DNA of 64,000 nucleotides from Chitinophaga sp. S165 (GCF_003182155.1 NZ_QGTG01000004.1:186001-250000); one strand, 5' to 3'; shown: positions 1-7,701, numbered from the stretch's first letter. The notes: generated by a model from the letters alone, not told the origin. Made by a program: numbers and translations.

Positions 1-2
1 TT

Positions 3-965
3 CTGGGTGGTGCTCGTACTAACCAGAACACTGCAACTTCTGAACCAGTAATTGAAGGTATCAACCTGCCATCATTACCAGCTGGTATCGACGTTCATTA
101 TGGTAGCGCAACTGATGCTAACAACACTGAATCTTCAGGTACTTTCAAATTCGTTCGTATCCTGTATGCTGGTGCTGCTATCAGCGACGGTAATGAACTG
201 AACAGCCTCACCCTGGGTGGTGTTGGTAGCGGTACTGAACTGCACCACGTAGAAGCTGCTTATGGTCAGGATGATGCATTTGAATTCTTCGGTGGTACTG
301 TAAATGCTCGTTACCTGGTTTCCCTGAACACTAACGATGACATCTTCGATTTCGATTTCGGTTACACCGGGCAGCTGCAGTTCATCCTGGGTGTTCGCAG
401 AGACACTGGTGTTGGTGCTTCTTATGCAGATGCTAATGGTATCGAATCAGATAACAACGCTGCAGGTGATGGTCTGCTGCCTCAGACTCAGGCTAAGATC
501 TCTAACATGACCCTGATTTCAGGTACATCAGCCGCTGCTTTGGCTGGTACACTGAACGGCGCACGTCTGAGAAGAAATACCAGCTACATTATCAGAAACT
601 CAGTATTGTTCGGTTACAACAATGGTGTTGCTCTGGAAGGCGGTTCTGCTGCTTCTTCTGCTAACATCGATTACAACTTAATTCACGGTTACTCTACATC
701 TGTATCTGGTGGTACGCTGGCTGTTCCTAACAATATCCTGTATACTGGTATTAATCCAGCTACACAGCTCGGTATCGTTCGTCCATATGCAGTAGGTACT
801 AACCCGATCACTGGTTTTGCTCCCTGGCCATCTTCAACTAGCGCAGCTGCAACTGCAGGTACTAGTTTCGCTGGTTTGAGCAGCTTCTTCTCAGGTACTA
901 CTTACAGAGGTGCATTTGCTGTAGGTAGCAAAAACTGGATCACTACCTGGACTGTAGGTCTGTAA
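3..965 (+). CDS. Secreted repeat/beta-rich surface protein, 5'-truncated (C-terminal part)
   Basis: The frame is open from the left edge to the stop at 963-965, so only the last ~320 residues are visible and the start lies outside. The protein is rich in G, N, S, T and A, and carries segments such as NELNSLTLGGVGSGTEL, DDAFEFFGGTVNARYLV and DFDFGYTGQLQF. I recognise these from a conserved uncharacterised family of secreted Bacteroidota proteins, probably right-handed beta-helix-like; no function is known to me. No type B sorting motif is visible at the C-terminus. Codon choice is strikingly uniform (CTG, GGT, GCT, CGT, AAC), which suggests strong expression. The lipoprotein at 1906-2601 resembles the N-terminal and middle part of the same family. 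Confidence is high for a real gene and low for function. Confidence 0.85.
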   Translation: MGGARTNQNTATSEPVIEGINLPSLPAGIDVHYGSATDANNTESSGTFKFVRILYAGAAISDGNELNSLTLGGVGSGTELHHVEAAYGQDDAFEFFGGTVNARYLVSLNTNDDIFDFDFGYTGQLQFILGVRRDTGVGASYADANGIESDNNAAGDGLLPQTQAKISNMTLISGTSAAALAGTLNGARLRRNTSYIIRNSVLFGYNNGVALEGGSAASSANIDYNLIHGYSTSVSGGTLAVPNNILYTGINPATQLGIVRPYAVGTNPITGFAPWPSSTSAAATAGTSFAGLSSFFSGTTYRGAFAVGSKNWITTWTVGL

Positions 966-1017
966 TCAGGGCTGTTATTTTTATTTTCCTCAATGAAAAA
1001 TTAGATGCTTGAACAGC

Positions 1018-1050
1018 ATAAGCAGGTGATATTTTATCACCTGCTTATTT
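1018..1050 (+). terminator. Rho-independent terminator after the truncated surface-protein gene
   Basis: A perfect 14-bp inverted repeat (1018-1031 with 1035-1048) has a 3-nt TTT loop and a short T-rich tail. It lies 53 nt after the stop codon and separates the first gene from the lipoprotein gene at 1072. Confidence 0.85.
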
Positions 1051-1071
1051 AATAGGGTTTTAAAATTTTAA

Positions 1072-1887
1072 ATGATCATGAATAAAGAATTTTTTTTGCT
1101 TAGAACATTTTTTACAACAGCTTTATTGATCTGCGTTATCACGCTATTTTATTCCTGTAAAAAAGACGGTGAACTGATGAAGGCTACAGAAGTAGTGAAC
1201 ATATCAATTACCAGTTTTTCTACAGATGCAGCAGCTGCTTTTGCAGTGGTAGTTAACGATGATGTGGTGGAAGATAGCTTATATAACGGTGGAAGCGCTT
1301 CAAAATTGGTTGCGAAGGCTGAGAGCATGCAGCATATAATTATCAAGGACCATTTTACTGATGCTGTCCTGATAGATACTTCAATCGCTATACCTGGAAA
1401 AACAGCCTCTCTCACTTTATTGCAGTTGAATGCGGATAGTGATCCTATACTGGTGGGGCAAAGTGAAGAAGACATCCCGGAAAATCACAGGTTACAAGCA
1501 ATCTTCTACACTAACGATATATTGCCTGACTCCATTGGCTTCCAGGTTTACGGAGTTCACTACGATCCTAATACTTTTGAATTGTTAGGGGTTGATACGC
1601 TTGCAACATATCCAAAGATAAAGAAGGGCGAACTCTCTGAATTTATGCTGATAGAAGACAATCCTGATCCTTCAATAGTATACTACTTCTTTCAGCCATT
1701 GGATGTTAATACGCAACAGGCGTTGCCGAATCAGGCAGTGCCATTTGATCCGGTGAATTATTCAGGTGTGCTGTTCCCTATTGAAACTGGTGCGACCGGA
1801 ACAGAGAAACATTATATCAATGATATTTCGGCTACAGGCTCACCGGAATTTTTTGATATAACTTCTATCAGATTAATTTCTTACTAA
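1072..1887 (+). CDS. Hypothetical lipoprotein (DUF4397-like)
   Basis: A 271-aa protein with a hydrophobic N-terminal segment ending in a lipobox (LFYSC, Cys about residue 29) followed by KKDG, so it is predicted to be an exported lipid-anchored protein. The rest alternates short beta-strand-like segments. The opening NISITSFSTDAAAAFAVVVN resembles DUF4397-type beta-sandwich lipoproteins, but that assignment is tentative. The start may be the ATG at 1072 or the in-frame ATG at 1078; both leave the signal peptide intact. It is followed after 18 nt by another lipoprotein gene on the same strand, so the two are probably cotranscribed. Function unknown. Confidence 0.8.
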   Translation: MIMNKEFFLLRTFFTTALLICVITLFYSCKKDGELMKATEVVNISITSFSTDAAAAFAVVVNDDVVEDSLYNGGSASKLVAKAESMQHIIIKDHFTDAVLIDTSIAIPGKTASLTLLQLNADSDPILVGQSEEDIPENHRLQAIFYTNDILPDSIGFQVYGVHYDPNTFELLGVDTLATYPKIKKGELSEFMLIEDNPDPSIVYYFFQPLDVNTQQALPNQAVPFDPVNYSGVLFPIETGATGTEKHYINDISATGSPEFFDITSIRLISY

Positions 1888-1905
1888 TATAATCAGGTGC
1901 ATACA

Positions 1906-2601
1906 ATGAGTACGCTAGTCAGGAATATAGGATTAAGGATGGGATCCGGTATTGCCGGTATCGCCGGTTTACTATTATTGCTGTTCACTGCCTGCTCAAA
2001 GGATGACGCTTCTAGCCCTATTAGATCCATACAAGCCATTCCAGCTATGGATACGCTAAGAGGTTTTATCGGGGAGAACACTTTATTGACTAATAGCCGT
2101 ACCTGGTACATAGATGGCTGGGTTTACATTGCCAATGAGGCTGTGCTGAGCATCGAACCAGGTACGGTATTAAAAGTACTGAAGAACGATCAGAAGAATA
2201 TTGATGGTGGATTGATCATCACCCGTGGAGCTAAGATCATTGCCCCGGGTACACAATATGCGCCTATTATAATGACCTGTAATGATACGGTTATAACTTA
2301 CCACGCAGTAAAAATGGCAATAGTATTGCTGGGTAAGTCGCCAGTGAAAGCGCCTTTATCTGTCATCACAGGTTTTGGCGGGTTAAACGGAAGTCTTGCT
2401 TATGGAGGCCAGTTGCCGGATGATAGCTCCGGCCTGTTGCAGCATGTAAAAATTATTTATCCCTATATCCTGCATAAGCAGATTGCCAGGCAGGATAGCT
2501 TGCGCGCGGGTGTGTTCCCGATGGGTACAGGAAGTAAAACGATCATCAAGAATATAACATTAAGACAGGTAACCCCGGATATACAGATCAAACTGAGATA
2601 G
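1906..2601 (+). CDS. Lipoprotein related to the surface protein at 3-965
   Basis: About 231 aa from the ATG at 1906; an in-frame GTG at 1897 would add three residues, and the AGG at 1895-1897 is well placed for the ATG. The signal peptide ends in a lipobox (LFTAC then SKDD). The body has YIDGWVYIANEAVLSIEPGT and GGLIITRGAKIIAPGTQYAP, the opening of a family of secreted beta-rich proteins. A later stretch (YGGQLPDDSSGLLQHVKIIY) lines up with YGSATDANNTESSGTFKFVRILY in the gene at 3-965. It therefore looks like a short paralogue lacking the C-terminal half. Function unknown; probably cotranscribed with the upstream lipoprotein. Confidence 0.8.
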   Translation: MSTLVRNIGLRMGSGIAGIAGLLLLLFTACSKDDASSPIRSIQAIPAMDTLRGFIGENTLLTNSRTWYIDGWVYIANEAVLSIEPGTVLKVLKNDQKNIDGGLIITRGAKIIAPGTQYAPIIMTCNDTVITYHAVKMAIVLLGKSPVKAPLSVITGFGGLNGSLAYGGQLPDDSSGLLQHVKIIYPYILHKQIARQDSLRAGVFPMGTGSKTIIKNITLRQVTPDIQIKLR

Positions 2602-2757
2602 CCATTGAAAGATGTTACATATTATAGCTGATATGTTATCAACGAAGATTGATTACAATTGTTTTGTTGACCCCATTTATTTCACCTACAGATATGCGAA
2701 GATTAGGGCTGGTAAGTAAGCCGAAAGCACAATCACATGAAGTTATCCTGGCAGTTG

Positions 2758-2808
2758 AACTGCATGGAGCAGTGGAATATTTTTTCTCCTGCTCCATACA
2801 GTTTTTAA
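2758..2808 (+). terminator. Terminator between convergent genes
   Basis: A 15-bp stem (2758-2772 with 2789-2803, one mismatch) is followed by TTTTT, ending at the 3' edge of the minus-strand S41 protease gene. The T-run is on the plus strand, so it mainly serves the lipoprotein transcript. Confidence 0.7.
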
Positions 2809-4199
2809 TGAGGAATGATCATCAGACTGCCATCACTTGCTTTTTTACGGCTATCATAGTAAGATCGGGAGAGGGGAGTGGTTTCAGGAGTTACATTTCT
2901 TATTCTGCCTCCTCCATCAATTAGCTGAATAGCTTTGGCAATAAGCGGATCAGTTGAATCTCCCAGTGGTTCCAAAGGGAGTGAGTTTAATTCGTTTATC
3001 TGATAGTCGGGAGCTATACCTCCTGCATAGTTACCCTGTCCTGCAGCATTGGATAATAAATAAGTGATAGGATAGAGCATCCAGGAAATACGCTGGGGCG
3101 TTCTCATATCTGTTATTATTACCGAGGCTTTATCTTTACCATAGGTCCGTTCTCCTATTGTAACAACCTGCATGTAAGGTTTCAGGTTATTGATCACTGC
3201 TTCTGACGATGATGTTGTGAGAGATGTGGTGATCACAAAGACACGTTTGAGTGACAGGCGTCCCGGGGTAAGATTAGCGAAGGAAACAAATTTGCCACTT
3301 GATGGTACTAACAGCAAATTTTCAAATGAAGCGGATTGATTCCCCATTTTATTATTGCCACTGTATTTTATAAAGATACTTTTTTCCGTAATGTCCGGAG
3401 CAGCAAGCGCTGAAAGGACGGCAGCCGCTGTCAGGCTACCACCTGGATTATAACGCAGATCAATGATCAGTTCATTGACCTGATTGTTTTTGAAGTGGGT
3501 AAATGCAGTTACCAGATCATCATCAAAATAATCTTCGAAGTAATTATAAAAGATGTAGCCCACTTTCTTATTCCCTACGTTCCATATCTTTTTCACATAC
3601 AGCGGATTTTCCAACAACAGTTTGTTTCTTAGGGATATTTCGTTCAGTTCTGTAACCGAAGAGCCATTAATGGCAGCTTTGGTAATTGTACCATTTGTTG
3701 CCTTCATCAATTCACTTTCCAGTTGTAGTGCGTTATTGGCCGTGAGCAATTTTCCGTTGATACGGGTAAAGTAGTCCCCTCTGTTTAATCCATCCAGATT
3801 TGAATCACTGCCGGGGATAACAAATTTGATCAGTCCAATTGGCTGCGATGTTCCGCCGACAGAGACGACGGCATAACTGAAACCATAGACGTGCAGCAGA
3901 TCTTTCTGAATAGTGCCGGAAACATTGTTAGCATCGATCATTTGAGAAAAGCTGTCGGTCGTTTTTCTCAGGCTATTAAAGAAATTCATGGCAGTCAGCT
4001 GTGTGTCAGCGTGTCCCGGTAAGCCATCATTCCACAGGTAATAATACCGCATGCTGTCCAGTATCCAGTTGTTTGTTTCCTGTTGGGTAACCGGACCTGT
4101 GGGGGTGGGTGGAGGTGCGTCATCCTTACGACATGCAAATAGCAGTGCCATGACGCCAGAGATGCATACGATCTTACGTGGGAAAATCCTTAAGTCCAT
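2805..4199 (-). CDS. S41-family (C-terminal processing type) serine protease lipoprotein
   Basis: A 464-aa protein with a signal peptide and lipobox (LLFAC then RKDD), so it is predicted to be anchored in a periplasmic or outer membrane. After a helical N-terminal part there is a PDZ-like segment (about residues 110-190: GLIKFVIPGSDSNLDGLNRGDYFTRING) and then the S41 core. The core contains IIDLRYNPGGSL and TTSLTTSSSEAV. I place the nucleophile at Ser330 and the base at Lys355 (RTYGKD); the 25-residue spacing matches Tsp/CtpB-type proteases. It starts 20 nt after the ECF sigma gene and is probably cotranscribed with it. The substrate is unknown. Such lipoproteins are common in Bacteroidota and often act on secreted proteins. 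Confidence 0.9.
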   Translation of the reverse strand: MDLRIFPRKIVCISGVMALLFACRKDDAPPPTPTGPVTQQETNNWILDSMRYYYLWNDGLPGHADTQLTAMNFFNSLRKTTDSFSQMIDANNVSGTIQKDLLHVYGFSYAVVSVGGTSQPIGLIKFVIPGSDSNLDGLNRGDYFTRINGKLLTANNALQLESELMKATNGTITKAAINGSSVTELNEISLRNKLLLENPLYVKKIWNVGNKKVGYIFYNYFEDYFDDDLVTAFTHFKNNQVNELIIDLRYNPGGSLTAAAVLSALAAPDITEKSIFIKYSGNNKMGNQSASFENLLLVPSSGKFVSFANLTPGRLSLKRVFVITTSLTTSSSEAVINNLKPYMQVVTIGERTYGKDKASVIITDMRTPQRISWMLYPITYLLSNAAGQGNYAGGIAPDYQINELNSLPLEPLGDSTDPLIAKAIQLIDGGGRIRNVTPETTPLSRSYYDSRKKASDGSLMIIPH

Positions 4200-4219
4200 A
4201 AAAGGGTTTTAATGTCGCG

Positions 4220-4750
4220 CTATTTAGTTTCCATATCGTAATGTACCATTAGCTCCCGCTTTAATGATTGCAGGGCAAGGGTCAGATGATTTCTTACTGT
4301 AGTAGGTGAAAGTGAAAGCTGGCTGGCTATTTCTTTATTACTTTGTCCTTTGTCACGACTGAGGATATAGACATTCCGCCGCTGTTCGGGCATTTGTTCA
4401 ATAACCTTGTGCATATGCTGGTTAAATTCTTTTCTCAGCAATGCGTCTTCTTCAGCATTATCATTGCTGATGGTCTGGTTTTGAGAGATCTGGGACAATT
4501 TTTTTCTTTCACGGTACAGTTTACGGGTTTCATCAATGACAATGTGTTTGGTAAATACGAACAATAGCGGGAAGACATCCTGTCCTTCCTCAACTTTATG
4601 CATGTTTTCCCAGAGCTTGATGAAGCACTGCTGGGTTATTTCCTCCGCCCGTTGCCGATCGGAAGTAAGCTTGAATGCTAACCGGTACACCTTTTCCCTG
4701 TTGGCTTCAAATAATTGACCAAAGAGTATTCTGGATGGGTTATCAGACAT
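4220..4750 (-). CDS. ECF-type RNA polymerase sigma-70 factor
   Basis: 176 aa, the usual size for an ECF sigma factor. Region 2 is at about residues 10-75 (LFEANREKVYRLAFKLTSDR, AEEITQQCFIKLWE) and region 4, with its helix-turn-helix, at about 115-170 (MPEQRRNVYILSRDKGQSNK, IASQLSLSPTTVRNHLTLAL). It would direct RNA polymerase to a small regulon. No FecR-type anti-sigma gene is adjacent, although Bacteroidota ECF factors are often paired with one beside SusC/SusD genes. Instead an S41 protease lipoprotein follows after 20 nt. Regulation by that protease would be an inference only. Confidence 0.93.
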   Translation of the reverse strand: MSDNPSRILFGQLFEANREKVYRLAFKLTSDRQRAEEITQQCFIKLWENMHKVEEGQDVFPLLFVFTKHIVIDETRKLYRERKKLSQISQNQTISNDNAEEDALLRKEFNQHMHKVIEQMPEQRRNVYILSRDKGQSNKEIASQLSLSPTTVRNHLTLALQSLKRELMVHYDMETK

Positions 4751-4892
4751 ATAGTTTGATATGTGGTTGCTATAATGGAAAATAAATGTAAGAAGTACAT
4801 GTTACTTGAATGTTAAGAGTCTGTACTGCTGCATTTGGGTGGTAACTGGCGCGGTATGGGAACGCGTCTATGGACTATTTCACCAAAATATA

Positions 4893-4900
4893 TACTTTTG
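4893..4900 (+). promoter_or_regulatory. Bacteroidota -7 promoter box just before the DUF4254 start
   Basis: TACTTTTG matches the Bacteroidota -7 consensus TAnnTTTG exactly and ends 4 nt before the ATG at 4905. A start site at the usual distance would fall at or beside the ATG, giving a leaderless or near-leaderless mRNA. No clear -33 TTTG is seen. Confidence 0.5.
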
Positions 4901-4904
4901 CCCC

Positions 4905-5507
4905 ATGTCTACAGAACTGTACAATCAAATATTTGATCAGAGCATTGCTGATTATCATGTGCATAACAGCGTGCATCAGCCTATCCAGAACCCTTACGAA
5001 AAGACGGCTATAGAGCACCTGCTTTATCTGAAAAACTGGATCGATACGGTGCAGTGGCACCTGGAGGACATTATCCGTGATCCGTTGATCGACCCTGTAA
5101 AAGCATTGGAAATCAAGCGTTGGATAGATCGTTCTAACCAGGAACGTACAGACGTGGTAGAGTATATCGACAGCTATTTTCTTGATACCTACAAAGATGT
5201 GAAGCCAGCAGCTGATGCGATCATCAATACCGAGAGTCCTGCCTGGGCGATAGACCGCCTGTCTATACTGGCACTGAAGATCTATCATATGCGTGAGGAA
5301 GCGACCCGTCCGGACGCTAGTCCTGAACACCGGGAGGCCTGCCAGCGCAAACTGGACATTCTGCTGGAGCAGCGGAGAGATCTGGGTAGTGCTATTACGC
5401 GGTTGCTGGAAGACATTGCAGCTGGCAAAAAGTACATGAAAGTGTACAAGCAGATGAAGATGTATAATGACCCTGCCTTAAACCCTGTTCTTTACAAGGG
5501 AAAATAA
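4905..5507 (+). CDS. DUF4254 domain-containing protein
   Basis: A 200-aa helical soluble protein of the uncharacterised DUF4254 family. Recognised segments include TAIEHLLYLKNWIDTVQWHL, LEIKRWIDRSNQERTDVVEY and SILALKIYHMREEATR. The start was set at the ATG at 4905 (MSTELYNQ). The longer frame from 4806 adds 33 residues with no family resemblance and would read through the -7 box at 4893-4900. The gene is followed after 3 nt by a family 9 glycosyltransferase, a pairing I recall as common in Bacteroidota. That suggests a role in cell-surface polysaccharide or LPS core assembly, by context only. Confidence 0.88.
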   Translation: MSTELYNQIFDQSIADYHVHNSVHQPIQNPYEKTAIEHLLYLKNWIDTVQWHLEDIIRDPLIDPVKALEIKRWIDRSNQERTDVVEYIDSYFLDTYKDVKPAADAIINTESPAWAIDRLSILALKIYHMREEATRPDASPEHREACQRKLDILLEQRRDLGSAITRLLEDIAAGKKYMKVYKQMKMYNDPALNPVLYKGK

Positions 5508-5510
5508 TAT

Positions 5511-6557
5511 ATGTCAGAACAATTGAGAACGATACTGTCTATCCGCTTTTCTGCTATGGGCGACGTGGCCATGACCATTCCGGTGATGCAGCAGGTCCTG
5601 GAGCAAAATCCTGACATACAGATTGTTTTTGTCTCTAATAAGAACTGGGGGGCTTTATGTGCAGGCATTCCCCGGCTGATATTCTTTCCGGCCGATCTGA
5701 AAGGTGCGCATAAAGGCTTTAAAGGGTTGTACCGGCTTTTCAAGGCTATCCGAAAGTCCTGGAAGATTGATGCTGTGGCCGACCTGCATCATGTTTTACG
5801 TTCTCAGATCGTGCGGACCTTTTTCCGGTTGACGGGCTGTCCCGTGGTTTTTATTGACAAGGGAAGGGAGGAAAAGAAGGCCCTGGCGAGACCGGAGGAG
5901 AAGATATTGATGCCGCTGACCAGCACTATAGAGCGGTATGCTACCGTATTTCGCAATTTAGGGCTATCCCTGACCATTAATCAAACAAGAGCACCATTTG
6001 GCCGTCAAGAGCTTACAGGTGAAATAATGGCCATTACAGGGCCTAAAAACGGGGACAGATGGATTGGACTGGCGCCCTTTGCTACCTATAAGGAGAAAAC
6101 CTATCCTTTGGAAAAAATGGAGGAGGTGCTGGCAACGCTGGTAAAGTATCCGCAAACCAAAGTATTGTTAATGGGAGGTGGGGCTGCCGAAGTAGCGCAA
6201 CTGACTACGCTGGCTATTAAATACCCGGATGCTGTGGTAGTTGCCGGGCGTTTTTACCTGCCTGAGGAGATGGTCATTATCAGTAACCTGGATGTGATGA
6301 TCAGTATGGATTCGGCCAATATGCACCTGGCATCCCTGTTTGGTGTACCGGCAGTTTCCGTTTGGGGAGCGACGCATCCTTTTGCGGGGTTTATGGGATT
6401 CGGGCAGAGCGAATCGAATATTGTACAGCTGGAAAGCCTTTCCTGCCGGCCCTGTTCGATATTTGGCAATAAACCCTGTTTCAGGGGGGATCATGCATGT
6501 ATGGAGTGGATCCCGCCTGCTGCGATCGTAGATAAAGTCGTCAAAGTGGTGGAGTGA
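5511..6557 (+). CDS. Glycosyltransferase family 9 (heptosyltransferase-like)
   Basis: A 348-aa GT-B-fold enzyme of the ADP-heptose:LPS heptosyltransferase family. N-terminal ILSIRFSAMGDVAMTIPVMQ is the typical acceptor-domain opening. The C-terminal nucleotide-sugar domain has WIGLAPFATYKEKTYPL, VLLMGGGAAE and the signature SMDSANMHLASLFGVPAVSVWGATHP (about residues 264-289). Expected action is cytoplasmic transfer of a heptose or related sugar during lipopolysaccharide core or capsule synthesis; the exact sugar cannot be read from sequence. A Cys-rich tail (SCRPCSIFGNKPCF) is usual in this family. It is cotranscribed with the DUF4254 gene and followed by a tRNA-Gln. Confidence 0.92.
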   Translation: MSEQLRTILSIRFSAMGDVAMTIPVMQQVLEQNPDIQIVFVSNKNWGALCAGIPRLIFFPADLKGAHKGFKGLYRLFKAIRKSWKIDAVADLHHVLRSQIVRTFFRLTGCPVVFIDKGREEKKALARPEEKILMPLTSTIERYATVFRNLGLSLTINQTRAPFGRQELTGEIMAITGPKNGDRWIGLAPFATYKEKTYPLEKMEEVLATLVKYPQTKVLLMGGGAAEVAQLTTLAIKYPDAVVVAGRFYLPEEMVIISNLDVMISMDSANMHLASLFGVPAVSVWGATHPFAGFMGFGQSESNIVQLESLSCRPCSIFGNKPCFRGDHACMEWIPPAAIVDKVVKVVE

Positions 6558-6579
6558 GGAAAAAGTTTCAAAAGTTTTT

Positions 6580-6609
6580 TTTGTGGAATAAGAAAAAATA
6601 CTAATTTCG
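6580..6609 (+). promoter_or_regulatory. Promoter of the plus-strand tRNA-Gln
   Basis: TTTG (6580-6583), an 18-nt spacer and TAATTTCG (6602-6609) closely match the Bacteroidota -33/-7 promoter (TTTG, about 19 nt, TAnnTTTG). The tRNA begins 16 nt after the -7 box, the same distance as in the inverted copy. Confidence 0.7.
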
Positions 6610-6625
6610 CCATCCCAAATAACGA

Positions 6626-6696
6626 TGTCCTATAGTATAATGGTAGTACAACTGATTTTGGTTCAGTTTGTCTAGGTTCGAATCCTGGTAGGACAA
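6626..6696 (+). tRNA. tRNA-Gln (anticodon TTG), copy 1
   Basis: A 71-nt cloverleaf. Acceptor stem TGTCCTA pairs with TAGGACA, the discriminator is A, and CCA is not encoded. Anticodon stem ACTGA/TCAGT holds the loop TTTTGGT with anticodon TTG (reads CAA). The T-arm shows GGTTCGAATCC. It decodes glutamine. An apparently identical copy lies at 7607-7677 on the other strand. Confidence 0.96.
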
Positions 6697-6708
6697 CAGC
6701 TAAATGGC

Positions 6709-6746
6709 AAAAGCCCTTGTAAGTAGATACTTGCAAGGGCTTTTTC
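6709..6746 (+). terminator. Terminator of tRNA-Gln copy 1
   Basis: A 16-bp stem (6709-6724 with 6729-6744, one G-T pair) with a 4-nt loop runs into TTTTT. The rest of the 412-nt gap before the thioesterase gene holds only a promoter box at 7068-7075 and an unexplained spaced inverted repeat (6835-6846 with 6892-6902). Confidence 0.85.
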
Positions 6747-7067
6747 GTTGTAGCAGGTGGTGAAGCCGTGGTAAATATTTATTTATCCTTATACAGTGCC
6801 CGAATAGGTTATTTATAGGTTTCATATAAGCTTACTAAAAGGTCACCAAAAGGATATTTAAAGGGCATTTGTATATCAAATCGATATTGAAGTGACCTTT
6901 AGATGATATTTTAATGACAATTAAGTATAGTTATACGTAGCTTAAACCCCATAGTTGATATTGAGGATGAAAGACATATGAATGCCTTAGTTGATGCCCA
7001 GAATTTCAGGAGTCATGAGCGGAGATCATTGTTTGAGAATTGATTAGCAATTTGCTGCATTGTGTTT

Positions 7068-7075
7068 TAATTTTG
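7068..7075 (+). promoter_or_regulatory. -7 promoter box of the thioesterase gene
   Basis: TAATTTTG matches the Bacteroidota -7 consensus TAnnTTTG and lies 34 nt before the ATG at 7110. A TTTG occurs upstream at 7051-7054, but at a shorter spacing than usual. Confidence 0.45.
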
Positions 7076-7109
7076 CGCCATATCCGGGACGGCAAAATTA
7101 TTTGAGCAA

Positions 7110-7502
7110 ATGAACTTTTATACGCGTAAATGGGTGAAACCAGAGGATCTGAATGCACATGGGACATTATTTGGCGGTAGCCTGCTGCGTTGGATCGATG
7201 AAGAGGCAGCTATTTATTCTATCATTCAGTTGGGTACAAACAGATGTGTGACGAAATATATGTCTGAGATCAACTTTATTAACTCTGCAAAGCAGGGTGA
7301 TATTGTAGAGTTGGGGATCAAGGCAACCCATTTTGGGAGGACCTCTTTAACACTGACCTGCCAGGTAAGGAATAAGATCACACAGAAAACGATCCTGACC
7401 GTTGATAAGATGGTATTCGTAAGTGTGGACGAGAATGGTACACCAACACCACATGGACGTACACAGATCACTTATACTGACGAACGGCTGAGAGAGGATT
7501 GA
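7110..7502 (+). CDS. Acyl-CoA thioesterase (hotdog fold, YciA-like)
   Basis: A 130-aa single hotdog-domain protein. The N-terminal signature DLNAHGTLFGGSLLRWIDEEAA (about residues 12-33) is typical of the YciA/BFIT acyl-CoA hydrolase group, with the conserved Asn/His-Gly turn and the Asp of WIDE near the active site. MSEINFINSAKQGDIVELGIKA forms the following strand-turn. It is expected to hydrolyse fatty acyl-CoA to free acid and CoA in the cytoplasm, tuning CoA pools. The gene stands alone between two inverted tRNA-Gln copies, so recombination between them would flip it. Confidence 0.9.
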   Translation: MNFYTRKWVKPEDLNAHGTLFGGSLLRWIDEEAAIYSIIQLGTNRCVTKYMSEINFINSAKQGDIVELGIKATHFGRTSLTLTCQVRNKITQKTILTVDKMVFVSVDENGTPTPHGRTQITYTDERLRED

Positions 7503-7561
7503 TCTTTATAAAGGAAAGTGTATTCAGAAATAGACAAAGGTTAACGGGTTATCATAACGAA

Positions 7562-7594
7562 AAAGCCCTTGTAAGTGAACACTTACAAGGGCTT
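7562..7594 (-). terminator. Terminator of tRNA-Gln copy 2
   Basis: A 15-bp perfect stem (7563-7577 with 7580-7594), read on the minus strand, ends in TTTTT. The sequence is nearly the same as the terminator of copy 1, so the terminator was duplicated with the tRNA. Confidence 0.85.
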
Positions 7595-7606
7595 GCTAAT
7601 TATTTG

Positions 7607-7677
7607 TTGTCCTACCAGGATTCGAACCTAGACAAACTGAACCAAAATCAGTTGTACTACCATTATACTATAGGACA
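7607..7677 (-). tRNA. tRNA-Gln (anticodon TTG), copy 2, inverted
   Basis: The reverse complement of 7607-7677 reads as the same 71-nt tRNA-Gln(TTG) seen at 6626-6696, including the acceptor stem, anticodon loop, T-arm and A discriminator. The two genes point toward each other with the thioesterase gene between them. Confidence 0.96.
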
Positions 7678-7693
7678 GTGTTATGGGGTATCA

Positions 7694-7701
7694 CAAAATT
7701 A
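7694..7701 (-). promoter_or_regulatory. -7 promoter box of tRNA-Gln copy 2
   Basis: The minus strand reads TAATTTTG here, exactly matching TAnnTTTG. It ends 16 nt before the tRNA, the same spacing as for copy 1, so the promoter belongs to the duplicated unit. Confidence 0.6.

Noticed and set aside
2649..2924. 91-aa ORF on the plus strand
   Set aside because: It overlaps a terminator and the 3' end of the S41 gene and resembles no known protein.
4806..4904. 33-residue N-terminal extension of the DUF4254 protein
   Set aside because: The family begins at MSTEL, and the extension would span the promoter box at 4893-4900.
6491..6736. 81-aa ORF on the minus strand
   Set aside because: It is antisense to the first tRNA-Gln and the end of the glycosyltransferase gene.
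6835..6902. Spaced inverted repeat CTAAAAGGTCAC / GTGACCTTTAG
   Set aside because: The 45-nt spacer, lack of a T-run and absence of a neighbouring regulator leave no supported role; it could be chance in an AT-rich gap.
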